DNA of 16,700 nucleotides from UMGS1649 sp045611765 (GTDB lineage Bacteria > Bacillota > Clostridia > TANB77 > CAG-465), in the NCBI GenBank assembly GCA_045611765.1, contig JAZKXT010000009.1, forward strand, positions 1-16,700, in the 5' to 3' direction. Positions 1 through 7,381 of the stretch are shown here, in pieces. Numbering within the stretch: position 1 is the first letter of the stretch; each line of letters starts with the position of its first letter. Under the pieces are notes generated by a model that worked only from the letters and a program-made list of their open reading frames with translations, was not told the DNA's origin and did no database searches. The position numbers and the translations under genes are program-made.

Positions 1-255
1 AGCGGTGTAATAACAATAGAAGGTGGAGAATTCATAGGAAACACTGAAAATGAAAAATGGGGTACACGTTACACATTAAATTCACATGATGCAAGTTACA
101 CAGAAGGAACAGCTAACATAATAGTAAAAGGTGGAACATACTCAGGATTTGATCCGGCTAATAACTTAGCAGAAGACGAAGGAACAAACTTTGTAGCAGA
201 AGGATATAAATCTGTAAAAAATGGAGATACATATACTGTTGTACTAGCAGAATAG
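1..255 (+). CDS. C-terminal fragment of a repeat-containing, probably surface-exposed protein
   Basis: The open frame enters from the left edge and ends at TAG 253-255, giving 84 visible residues. It has two copies of a beta-strand/turn pattern (I-x-I-E-G-G-E-F near residues 4-11 and I-I-V-K-G-G-T-Y near 44-51) and ends with a segment reading V-A-E-G-Y-K-S-V-K-N-G-D-T-Y-T-V. Short strands with G-G turns are typical of parallel beta-helix or adhesin-like extracellular proteins of Clostridia, and the F-V-A-E-G-Y-x-S-V ending often closes such proteins. There is no C-terminal LPXTG motif or membrane anchor in the visible part, so anchoring, if any, must lie upstream. The start, total length and substrate are unknown. 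Function is inferred only from the repeat style. Confidence 0.75.
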   Translation, partial: SGVITIEGGEFIGNTENEKWGTRYTLNSHDASYTEGTANIIVKGGTYSGFDPANNLAEDEGTNFVAEGYKSVKNGDTYTVVLAE

Positions 256-276
256 ATTATTATATTTAAATATATG

Positions 277-303
277 AAAAGCAATGTTTATAACATTGCT
301 TTT
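277..303 (+). terminator. Intrinsic terminator after the surface-protein fragment
   Basis: A 12-bp inverted repeat (277-288 with 292-303) has a 3-base loop. Its AAAA start and TTTT end let it work on both strands. It lies 21 bases after the stop at 255. Confidence 0.75.
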
Positions 304-310
304 CTCTTTC

Positions 311-353
311 TGGTATTGAAAACCATAGGTAGAACCTATGGTTTTCAATGCCA
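311..353. repeat. Long near-perfect inverted repeat between convergent units
   Basis: A perfect 16-bp stem (315-330 with 334-349) around a 3-base loop extends by four more pairs, one of them G:U, to 311-353. Neither side is followed by a clean T-tract in its own reading direction, unlike the flanking terminators, so it need not be a terminator itself. It sits between the terminator of the plus-strand gene and that of the minus-strand tRNA. Confidence 0.7.
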
Positions 354-382
354 AAAAAATACCAAACCTTGAGAGGCTTGGT
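353..382 (-). terminator. Intrinsic terminator of tRNA-fMet
   Basis: Read on the minus strand, an 8-bp stem (382-375 with 368-361, one G:U pair) has a 6-base loop and is followed by a run of T at 359-353. It begins 5 bases after the encoded CCA end of the tRNA. Confidence 0.8.
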
Positions 383-387
383 AACGC

Positions 388-463
<76 letters not shown>

Positions 464-475
464 ATGTATGCATTT

Positions 476-504
476 AGTATAATACAATTATATGTAAAAG
501 TCAA
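476..504 (-). promoter_or_regulatory. Sigma-A promoter of tRNA-fMet
   Basis: On the minus strand, -35 TTGACT (504-499) and -10 TATACT (481-476) are separated by 17 bases, and the tRNA 5' end follows 12 bases after the -10 box. Confidence 0.85.
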
Positions 505-532
505 CAAAAATATTAAAAAACATTAACTTTTA

Positions 533-561
533 TTGTAAATTTAATATTATTATGGTATAAT
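533..561 (+). promoter_or_regulatory. Promoter of the secG-rnr operon
   Basis: -35 TTGTAA (533-538), a 17-base spacer and -10 TATAAT (556-561). The secG start is 33 bases downstream, with a GGAGGG ribosome site at 583-588. Confidence 0.8.
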
Positions 562-594
562 ACACAGTGTCAAATTAAGACTGGAGGGAAAAAT

Positions 595-834
595 ATGATC
601 GGATGGATGGCGTGGGTCCTTATAGGATTAACTTTAGCAGTTGCTACTGCTTTAATTATAGTTGTTATGATGCAAAGTTCTAAAGAAGGAGCTTCTTCTG
701 CATATGGAAACAATACATTTTATGGTTCAAATAAAGGAAAAACATTAGATGGAATACTTTCTAAGCTTACAGTAGTTCTAGGTGTGGCTTTTATAGTTCT
801 TTGCTTCTTGACTACAATTGCTGTAACTAAATAG
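595..834 (+). CDS. secG: Protein translocase subunit SecG
   Basis: SecG is the small non-essential subunit of the SecYEG channel and assists SecA-driven export across the cytoplasmic membrane. The 79-residue product has the family's length and layout: a first membrane segment near residues 4-26, a polar loop starting with the S-S-K-E-G motif (about 28-53) with conserved small residues, then a second membrane segment near 55-76. The ATG has a GGAGGG site 6 bases upstream and follows a clear promoter. It is the first gene of the run and lies directly before rnr, the secG-rnr order seen in many Firmicutes. The usual third partner smpB does not follow here. Confidence 0.95.
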   Translation: MIGWMAWVLIGLTLAVATALIIVVMMQSSKEGASSAYGNNTFYGSNKGKTLDGILSKLTVVLGVAFIVLCFLTTIAVTK

Positions 835-844
835 CAAGGTGAAT

Positions 845-2971
845 ATGAGTTACGAAGATAGAAAAAAAAGAATATTAGAATATATAAATTCTGGCGAATA
901 CAAGTTAATGACTGCAAAGCAAATTGCGGTCTTGTTTGCTGTTCCTAAGGATGATATGAAAGAATTTGAGAAGATAATAAACAAATTGGAAGTAGAAGGA
1001 AAAATATATATAGACGACAGTAAACGTATATGTATAGTAAATAACGCTTCTAAATTTGTTTGCAAATATGAAGCCAAATCCAAAGGGTTTGGCTTTGCTC
1101 GTGTTATATCTGATAGTTCGGAAGTTCAAGATATTTATATATCTAGAGAAAACATAAATGGAGCTTTCGATAAAGATATTGTTTTAGTGGATGTTATACA
1201 CTCAAAACAAGCAGACAAAAACATGGAAGGCCGAGTTGTTAAAATAATACAAAGAGGAGAAGCTACATTTGTAGGAATTGTTAGAAAAAATGACACCTTT
1301 GGATTTGTAGAAGTTTTAAATGGTAGCATAAACGACATATATATTCCATATAAACTAATGCAAGGTGTTGAGAATAATGATAGAGTTATTGTTAAAATTA
1401 CAAAATATCCAACTGAAAATAGAAAGGCAGAAGGAAAAATAATTGAAATAATTGGTCATGAATCAGATAAGGATATTGAACAAGCAGTAATACTTGCAAG
1501 TCGTGGAATAGTAGACAAATTTCCAAAGATAGTTATAGAAGAAGCAGAAAATGTTGCAAATAACATGAGTATCGACAGTACAAATAGAGTTGACTTAACA
1601 GATACGCTTGTATTTACAATAGATGGAGAGGATGCTAAAGATTTAGATGATGCCATTTCTATAGAAAAAATATCTGATGAAGAATACAAGCTTTCTGTTC
1701 ATATAGCAGATGTTGGCCATTATGTAGAAGAGAATTCTAATATAGATAAAGAAGCTGTGAAAAGAGGAACAAGCATATACACTCCTGGAAGAGTTATACC
1801 AATGTTACCAAGAAGTTTGTCTAATGGTATATGTAGCTTGCAAGAGGGAGAACCAAGACTAGCTTTATCTGTTGATATGATAATTAATACTAAAGCTGAA
1901 GTTACATTTAGTACTATATACAAATCAATAATAATATCTAAAAAGAGAATGACATATGATAAAGTACAAAAAGTATTAAACGGAAGTATCCCTGAAGGAT
2001 ATGAAAACTATGCCCGAGAGATAATGCAAATGAGAGAATTGGCAAGCATATTAAAGTCTAAAAGAGATAAAATGGGAAGCATTAATTTTGATATCCCTGA
2101 AACAAAATTTGTTTTAGACGAAAATGGGGACCCAATAGAGGTGGGACCATATATTACTGGTGAAGCAAATAATATAATTGAGGAATTTATGTTAGTTGCT
2201 AATAAAGTAGTGGCAAAAACATTTAGAGACCTTGATGCCCCATTCCTATACAGAATACACGAAGTGCCGGACATAGATAAGCTAAAAGAAATAAATGAAA
2301 CTTTAAAGAATATGGGAAGTAGTATTAAAGGTATAAATAAAATACATCCAAAGGCGTTAGCAACAGTTTTGGAAGATTTTAAATATGATAACCAAAAGTA
2401 TATGATAGTATCCAAAATGCTGTTACGTTCTCTAAGACTAGCAAAATATGCAGATGTGTGTACGGGTCATTTTGGATTAAACTTTAAAGATTATTGTCAT
2501 TTCACGTCACCTATAAGAAGATATCCGGATTTGTTTATACATAGAGTAATATCCAAATATTTAGAAAATGGGTACATTATAGATGAAAAAAACTATGAGA
2601 GATTAAAAAACAAAGCATCAAAACTTGCAGTTAAGACAAGTGATTGTGAAAAAAATGCAACAGAGGTAGAAAGAGATTTTGACGATTTGTTTATGGCAAA
2701 ATACATGGCAAAACATTTAGGCGACGAATACGATGGAGTTATATCATCTATAACATCATTTGGAATGTATGTAAAACTAGATAACACGGTTGAAGGGCTA
2801 GTTGGTCTAGTTAACCTAGAAGATGATTATTATATATATAATGAAAAAACAATGTCATTACTAGGAGAAAGAACTGGCAAGAAATATGAAATTGGCCAAA
2901 AGGTTAAAGTAAAGGTTATAAGAAGCAGTGTGGAGCTTAGGCAAATAGATTTTGTAACTGTGGAGGATTAA
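845..2971 (+). CDS. rnr: Ribonuclease R, 3'-5' exoribonuclease
   Basis: RNase R digests structured RNA processively from the 3' end in mRNA decay and rRNA/tRNA quality control. The 708-residue product (from the ATG at 845) shows an N-terminal helix-turn-helix region (about 1-65), cold-shock OB folds (K-S-K-G-F-G-F-A near 79-86 and a second at about 143-200), the RNB nuclease core from about 248, and a C-terminal S1 domain (about 626-700). The catalytic Mg-binding motif I-D-G-E-D-A-K-D-L-D-D-A is at about 259-270. The basic lysine-rich tail of E. coli RNase R is absent. An in-frame GTG at 839 has no ribosome site. I prefer the ATG at 845, preceded by AAGGTG at 836-841, although the spacing of 3 bases is short. 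It follows secG by 10 bases and is probably translated from the same mRNA. Confidence 0.95.
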   Translation: MSYEDRKKRILEYINSGEYKLMTAKQIAVLFAVPKDDMKEFEKIINKLEVEGKIYIDDSKRICIVNNASKFVCKYEAKSKGFGFARVISDSSEVQDIYISRENINGAFDKDIVLVDVIHSKQADKNMEGRVVKIIQRGEATFVGIVRKNDTFGFVEVLNGSINDIYIPYKLMQGVENNDRVIVKITKYPTENRKAEGKIIEIIGHESDKDIEQAVILASRGIVDKFPKIVIEEAENVANNMSIDSTNRVDLTDTLVFTIDGEDAKDLDDAISIEKISDEEYKLSVHIADVGHYVEENSNIDKEAVKRGTSIYTPGRVIPMLPRSLSNGICSLQEGEPRLALSVDMIINTKAEVTFSTIYKSIIISKKRMTYDKVQKVLNGSIPEGYENYAREIMQMRELASILKSKRDKMGSINFDIPETKFVLDENGDPIEVGPYITGEANNIIEEFMLVANKVVAKTFRDLDAPFLYRIHEVPDIDKLKEINETLKNMGSSIKGINKIHPKALATVLEDFKYDNQKYMIVSKMLLRSLRLAKYADVCTGHFGLNFKDYCHFTSPIRRYPDLFIHRVISKYLENGYIIDEKNYERLKNKASKLAVKTSDCEKNATEVERDFDDLFMAKYMAKHLGDEYDGVISSITSFGMYVKLDNTVEGLVGLVNLEDDYYIYNEKTMSLLGERTGKKYEIGQKVKVKVIRSSVELRQIDFVTVED

Positions 2972-2973
2972 AT

Positions 2974-3684
2974 ATGGAAAAAGAAAAACAACAACGTGAA
3001 AAAAGCACAAATAAGAAGAAACCTAAATTAAAGGAATACCTAAGGAATTTCCTATTGTTTATAGATAAAAACATATGGAACACAATGAAAATATTAATAG
3101 TTATTGCTGTACTCTTAACGGCTATAAGTATTAAGCCTTTAATAGATTATACTAGTTTATTAGAATGTGAAGGAAGTTGTTTTGACAATGCGACAATTTG
3201 GACGGATTATGTTGCGAATATTAAATTGTTATTATTTACGCTCGTAGCAGGTGTTGTGCCATATGTATATATTCCGGTTGTAGGTTTTATTGCCCATATT
3301 TTACAAGAAATGTTAGATGTTGCTGTTATAATAAAAGAGGCGGGCATATTAGGGGCCTTTGTTAGCGGAATCATTCCATTAACATTAAGCTCGGTTGCAA
3401 TTTGTTTAGTAACTTCCACCGCAATATATATTTGTAAATCTATGACTATATCATATAGGATTACAAATATTAAAAACATGAATTTTATGAATTTTAAAAT
3501 TAGATTATATGAAACATTGCAAAACGAAGAAAAAGTACAAGCTTTGGTAAAGAAAAAAGAAGAAAAACTGAACAAATTACAAGCTAAAAAGGAAAAACTA
3601 AATTATTTACAAATATTAAATGTGATTATAGTTGCAGGAATATTAGAATTTATTGCCGTAGCAATACAGCACATTTTAGTTTAA
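2974..3684 (+). CDS. Unknown multi-span membrane protein in the rnr-trmB operon
   Basis: I do not recognise this 236-residue protein. Its first 24 residues are highly charged and Lys-rich, suggesting a cytoplasmic N terminus. Hydrophobic segments lie near residues 38-57, 83-107, 121-153 (possibly two passes) and 211-233. A very Lys/Glu-rich stretch with coiled-coil character occupies about 184-210. A pair of Cys (65 and 69) sits in the loop after the first span, likely outside the membrane, and could form a disulfide. The general shape, several spans with G-x-x-P motifs (V-A-G-V-V-P, S-G-I-I-P), recalls SpoIIM/DUF95-type proteins, but I see no convincing signature. The start is 2 bases after the rnr stop, and its GGAGGA site (2962-2967) lies inside the end of rnr, which suggests translational coupling. 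Confidence 0.85.
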   Translation: MEKEKQQREKSTNKKKPKLKEYLRNFLLFIDKNIWNTMKILIVIAVLLTAISIKPLIDYTSLLECEGSCFDNATIWTDYVANIKLLLFTLVAGVVPYVYIPVVGFIAHILQEMLDVAVIIKEAGILGAFVSGIIPLTLSSVAICLVTSTAIYICKSMTISYRITNIKNMNFMNFKIRLYETLQNEEKVQALVKKKEEKLNKLQAKKEKLNYLQILNVIIVAGILEFIAVAIQHILV

Positions 3685-3695
3685 CAGGAGTAGTT

Positions 3696-4361
3696 ATGAG
3701 ACAAAGAAATGTAAAGAATTGTGATGAAATATTACAAGCTTCGGATAAGTATATAAATAATGTAGAAAAATTAAAGCATATAATAGAGAAATCAAAATAT
3801 GAAAACGTATATTTAGAAATAGGAATAGGAAAAGGGGCATTTATATCTGAATGCGCTAGACGACACCCAAAAAATTTATATATTGGAATAGAATTAAATA
3901 AAGGCGTTGTAGCTTTGGCAACCAAAAAGATAGCTAGGTTCGAAGATGAAATAGGACAAAGGTTAGACAATTTAATAGTGCTAGATTATAACGCGCTTGA
4001 GTTAGAAAATATATTTGCTAGTAATCAGGTGGATAAAATATATTTAAATTTTAGTGATCCTTGGCCTAAGAAGAAACATGAAAAGAGACGTCTTACATCT
4101 GACGTGTTTTTAAATGTATATAGAAAAATATTAAAGAAAGATGGTATTATAGAGTTTAAGACTGATAACAGAGGATTATTTGAATATTCTATTTTAAATA
4201 TCAACAAAAATCAAATGAATATTCAAGAAATATCGTTAAATTTACATCAAGATATTGAAACAGATAAATATATAGACCAAGAACCAAATATAATGACAGA
4301 ATACGAACAAAAATTCATGGTAAACGGCCCTATATATAAATTAAAAGTTAGTTTTAATTAA
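3696..4361 (+). CDS. trmB: tRNA (guanine-N7-)-methyltransferase TrmB
   Basis: TrmB uses S-adenosylmethionine to form m7G46 in the variable loop of tRNAs. The 221-residue protein has the usual length and motifs: the SAM-binding E-I-G-I-G-K-G at 41-47, acidic I-G-I-E-L at 63-67, the family signature L-N-F-S-D-P-W-P-K-K-K-H-x-K-R-R at about 117-132, F-K-T-D-N at 154-158, and the C-terminal T-E-Y-E-Q-K-F at 201-207. The start has an AGGAG site at 3686-3690, 5 bases before the ATG, and lies 11 bases after the upstream gene. It shares an operon with rnr and the RlhA-like gene, consistent with an RNA-maturation cluster. Confidence 0.95.
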   Translation: MRQRNVKNCDEILQASDKYINNVEKLKHIIEKSKYENVYLEIGIGKGAFISECARRHPKNLYIGIELNKGVVALATKKIARFEDEIGQRLDNLIVLDYNALELENIFASNQVDKIYLNFSDPWPKKKHEKRRLTSDVFLNVYRKILKKDGIIEFKTDNRGLFEYSILNINKNQMNIQEISLNLHQDIETDKYIDQEPNIMTEYEQKFMVNGPIYKLKVSFN

Positions 4362-4376
4362 CCTTAAGGAGGTTTT

Positions 4377-4640
4377 ATGAGCATATATTCGAGAGCTAGA
4401 ACGAAAATCGTAATAAGCACAGTGTTTGTGTGCGTTGGGATAATTGTTGGTTTATGGTTAGTAGTGTTTGCTACAGACTATACCATGTTTTCAAATGGTA
4501 ATCCAATGCTATTTGCTAAAACTACGGTAGAACAGTATGAGGATAAATATATTACAATAGAAAAAGGACTAGGGTATTACGCAATAATGAATGAACAAAA
4601 TAAACCTGTAATGTATCTATTTGGACATAAAATTAAATAG
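4377..4640 (+). CDS. Small single-span membrane protein, unknown function
   Basis: The 87-residue product has a basic N terminus (R-A-R-T-K, residues 6-10), one membrane segment at about 11-33, then roughly 54 polar residues probably outside the membrane. The tail carries an aromatic-rich pattern (Y-E-D-K-Y-I-T-I-E-K-G-L-G-Y-Y-A-I) and ends in basic residues. No catalytic motif or known family is apparent. It could be an uncleaved signal-anchor protein. A near-perfect TAAGGAGG site (4365-4372) precedes the ATG by 4 bases, 15 bases after trmB, so it is very likely translated. The next gene starts 10 bases after its stop. Confidence 0.8.
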   Translation: MSIYSRARTKIVISTVFVCVGIIVGLWLVVFATDYTMFSNGNPMLFAKTTVEQYEDKYITIEKGLGYYAIMNEQNKPVMYLFGHKIK

Positions 4641-4650
4641 AGGTAATAAT

Positions 4651-6933
4651 ATGTATAAAGATGACAGAAATAGTGTTGAACTTTTGGCTCCAGCAGGCAA
4701 CTATGAATCCTTCATAGCTGCTATTAATGCTGGGGCAAATGCTATATATATGGGACTTAAAAAATTTAATGCAAGAGCAATGACAAACAATTTCTTATTG
4801 GAAGAGTATATAGCAGCTATAGATTATGCACACAAAAGAGATGTTAAAGTATACCTTACATTAAATACGCTATTATTAGATGAAGAAATTAAAGAGGCGT
4901 TAGAAAATGTTTATCAACTATACAAAGTAGGATTGGATGGAGTAATAGTTCAAGATTTGGGAATTGCAAATTTAATACATAAAATAATGCCGGATATAAG
5001 TTTGCATGCAAGTACGCAGATGAGCGTTTGTACACTTGAACAGGTTAAGGCCTTGGAAAATATGGGGTTTGAAAGGGTTGTACTTGCTAGGGAGTTGTCA
5101 CTAGAAGAAATTAGTTATATTGCACAAAACACAAAACTTGAAATAGAGGTTTTTGTACATGGGGCATTATGTGTTGCTGTTTCTGGTCAGTGCTTAATGA
5201 GTGCTATGATAGGAGGTAGAAGTGCCAATCGAGGTAGTTGCGCTGGACCATGTAGGAAAAAATATTCGTTATATAATGTAGAAGGCAAACTAATTGAAAA
5301 AAACAAATATTTATTGAGCAAGAAAGACATATTTGGACTAGATAAAATACAAGAATTAATACAGGCCGGAGTTCATTCTTTTAAAGTAGAAGGAAGAAAT
5401 AAGACACCGGAATATGTTGCGGGTGTTATTAAGAATTATAGGGAAGCAATAGATAATGGGTATGAAGGTGCACAAGATAAAGAGGTGTTACAACTATTTA
5501 ATAGAAGTGGTAAATCTGACGGTTATTTGAAAGGTGTAAAGTATAGACAAAGTATATCTGAGTATACTCCCAAAAACACCGGACTATTGCTAGGGACAGT
5601 ATTACAAGTAAAAGGAGACTATATTAAAGTACAATTGGAAGAAGATATCGACTTGCATGATGGAATAGAAGCGTTAGACAATGCGGCAGCTTCTACAATT
5701 GTTACTTGTATACGTGATTATAAATTTAGAGTTATAAACGCACATGTGTATAAAGGCGATCTTGTTTGGTTGGGAGACATAAAAGGAATAAAAAAAGGGG
5801 ATACAATATATAAAACCTCTAGTAATAAGTTAAACGAAAAATATAAGTTCTATGCAAGCTCAAACTTAAGAAGATTAGAATATGATGTGAAGGTAGATAT
5901 ACAAAACAATTGTAATTTAACAGCAAAAGTAGACAATACAGAAGTTAGTATAGATTATATACCAGAGGTGGCAAAAACAAGTGGAGTTACTTTAGATAAA
6001 GTTATACAAGCCTTTTCTAAAACAGAAACGACATCTGTGAAATTCAATGTAACAGCTAATATAGATGACGGGCTGTTTGTGCCAGTCTCAAAGTTAAATG
6101 AATTAAGGAACGCTTTAGTAGAAAAAATAGAAAACCTTAAAATTACAAGAAGAGAAATAAAAGGTGTATCAAATAAAATTGAGCAGGCATTAGATACAAG
6201 TTTAGTAAAATCTGTAGAGATATCTACTGCAAAGAGAAACATAATACATATCTTAAAATTTAATGGCTCGTTAGATTATATTGAAATATATAAACAAAAG
6301 CATAATGGCAGGCCGAATATTATGTACGTAAATGCAAATGACTTTGCTCTTAATGAAACTAAGATTTTAGAATATTTAAAAAGTTGTGAGGTGTATTTTG
6401 TAATTCCGAACGTAACTCTTATCAATCTAACAAAATATATACATGAAAATATTGAAAGGCTAATAAAACTTGGCGTTTCAGGAATAGTTATTGGAAATAT
6501 AGGATATTTAAAAATGTGTAAAGAGCTGAAAGCAAAATATAATATTGAGCTTGTGGCAGATTATACTTTAAATGTAACCAATAAATATACTGCTATGAAA
6601 CTAAACGAGTTTAATATAGACGTATTAACCTTATTGCCTGAAGGAAATCTTAATACGAGCGACTTGTGTAAGTATTATTCATGCGAAGTGGCACAAGATT
6701 TGATATGTGTAATGACTAGTAGATACTGTATAATAAGTAGTTTTGTAAGGCAAGCCGAAAAAAGACAGGATTGTAAAATGGAATGTACTAAATCACAATA
6801 TTATATACTGGATGAACAAAACAAACGCTATGATATAATAACAGAAAACTTAGATTGTATTACAAAACTAATAACAACATATCCAACAAAATATGTGGGA
6901 GAGTTAGCTAGATGTAGAACAAGCGTTTTATAA
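4651..6933 (+). CDS. U32 family protein, RlhA-like (23S rRNA C2501 hydroxylation family)
   Basis: The 760-residue product begins with the U32 TIM-barrel signature (E-L-L-A-P-A-G-N, residues 10-17; A-G-A-N-A-I-Y-M-G, 27-35). It carries the Cys-containing motif E-V-F-V-H-G-A-L-C at 166-174 with further Cys at 181, 197 and 201. U32 proteins once called peptidases are now known as iron-sulfur RNA or ubiquinone hydroxylases (RlhA, TrhP, UbiU/V), and these Cys fit a cluster site. The long form with an additional C-terminal domain matches RlhA, which hydroxylates C2501 of 23S rRNA, so I favour that role. TrhP-like tRNA hydroxylation is an alternative. The ATG at 4651 has an AGAGGT site. An upstream in-frame TTG at 4621 lies inside the preceding gene and lacks a site. 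The C terminus ends soon after the last Cys-rich segment and looks short for the family. Confidence 0.88.
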   Translation: MYKDDRNSVELLAPAGNYESFIAAINAGANAIYMGLKKFNARAMTNNFLLEEYIAAIDYAHKRDVKVYLTLNTLLLDEEIKEALENVYQLYKVGLDGVIVQDLGIANLIHKIMPDISLHASTQMSVCTLEQVKALENMGFERVVLARELSLEEISYIAQNTKLEIEVFVHGALCVAVSGQCLMSAMIGGRSANRGSCAGPCRKKYSLYNVEGKLIEKNKYLLSKKDIFGLDKIQELIQAGVHSFKVEGRNKTPEYVAGVIKNYREAIDNGYEGAQDKEVLQLFNRSGKSDGYLKGVKYRQSISEYTPKNTGLLLGTVLQVKGDYIKVQLEEDIDLHDGIEALDNAAASTIVTCIRDYKFRVINAHVYKGDLVWLGDIKGIKKGDTIYKTSSNKLNEKYKFYASSNLRRLEYDVKVDIQNNCNLTAKVDNTEVSIDYIPEVAKTSGVTLDKVIQAFSKTETTSVKFNVTANIDDGLFVPVSKLNELRNALVEKIENLKITRREIKGVSNKIEQALDTSLVKSVEISTAKRNIIHILKFNGSLDYIEIYKQKHNGRPNIMYVNANDFALNETKILEYLKSCEVYFVIPNVTLINLTKYIHENIERLIKLGVSGIVIGNIGYLKMCKELKAKYNIELVADYTLNVTNKYTAMKLNEFNIDVLTLLPEGNLNTSDLCKYYSCEVAQDLICVMTSRYCIISSFVRQAEKRQDCKMECTKSQYYILDEQNKRYDIITENLDCITKLITTYPTKYVGELARCRTSVL

Positions 6934-6938
6934 CAAAT

Positions 6939-6967
6939 TTGACATATGACGGATAGTATGCTATAAT
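6939..6967 (+). promoter_or_regulatory. Perfect consensus sigma-A promoter for the 85-residue gene
   Basis: TTGACA (6939-6944), 17 bases, TATAAT (6962-6967): an exact match to consensus. It begins 6 bases after the stop of the U32 gene, with no terminator in between. The untranslated leader to the ATG at 7019 is about 45 bases. Confidence 0.9.
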
Positions 6968-7018
6968 TTTCAATGTTCGAAAAATTAAACTTTACTTATA
7001 ATTAAGGAGGAAATGGAA

Positions 7019-7276
7019 ATGTTGTGTTGTGAAAATTTAGTTGAGCAGAAGTGGGAAGACGACATTCTTGTCATAAATCATGTTTGCAATGGCCGGGACG
7101 AGCCACATATAGCTCGTATCAGTAAAGAGCAAATCGCCTTAAGACCGAGTGGCTACAAAGGAGCATTCCAAGCATATGTTAAATGCCCGGGATGTGACAC
7201 GGGAATTGTAATAATGAAGGAATACATTCCGGAAGATGTATGGCTGTACCTTATTGACAAGTGGATATTAAAATAG
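7019..7276 (+). CDS. Small Cys-rich soluble protein, unknown function
   Basis: I do not recognise this 85-residue protein. It starts M-L-C-C and has a central segment rich in charged residues, a V-K-C-P-G-C-D-T-G motif near residues 56-64, and an amphipathic C-terminal helix (E-D-V-W-L-Y-L-I-D-K-W). The C-P-G-C pair together with the N-terminal Cys and His could form a zinc site or a redox-active pair. There is no membrane segment or signal peptide. An ATG at 7013 is only 2 bases from the AAGGAGG site (7004-7010), while the ATG at 7019 has a good 8-base spacing and is preferred. Base composition differs from its neighbours: the stretch 7081-7140 has 29 G+C in 60. It is a single-gene unit between a perfect promoter and a strong terminator. 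Confidence 0.82.
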   Translation: MLCCENLVEQKWEDDILVINHVCNGRDEPHIARISKEQIALRPSGYKGAFQAYVKCPGCDTGIVIMKEYIPEDVWLYLIDKWILK

Positions 7277-7307
7277 CATAGAGCTCATTATAGCATTAGC
7301 AAGATTT

Positions 7308-7342
7308 AAATAATCCCCCTGTTGGGGGATTATTTGTTTTTT
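7308..7342 (+). terminator. Strong intrinsic terminator after the 85-residue gene
   Basis: A perfect 12-bp stem with five G-C pairs (7308-7319 with 7324-7335), a 4-base loop, then GTTTTTT. It may also end read-through from the secG-U32 operon. Confidence 0.93.
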
Positions 7343-7345
7343 CTA

Positions 7346-7374
7346 TTGACATTATTTTGAATAAATAGTATACT
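7346..7374 (+). promoter_or_regulatory. Promoter of the aspS T-box transcript
   Basis: TTGACA (7346-7351), 17-base spacer, TATACT (7369-7374). Transcription should begin near 7381, giving a leader of about 280 bases. Confidence 0.87.
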
Positions 7375-7381
7375 AATGTTG

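Noticed and set aside
839..844. GTG start two codons before the chosen rnr start
   Set aside because: It has no ribosome site upstream. The AAGGTG that includes this GTG is better read as the ribosome site for the ATG at 845, though the short spacing leaves some doubt.
2008..2415. Minus-strand open frame inside rnr
   Set aside because: It is antisense to the RNB domain of RNase R, with no ribosome site and a hydrophobic, Ser/Phe-rich translation typical of a shadow frame.
3350..3460. Possible SpoIIM assignment for the 236-residue membrane protein
   Set aside because: General topology and G-x-x-P motifs are suggestive, but I could not align a specific SpoIIM signature, so I left it unnamed.
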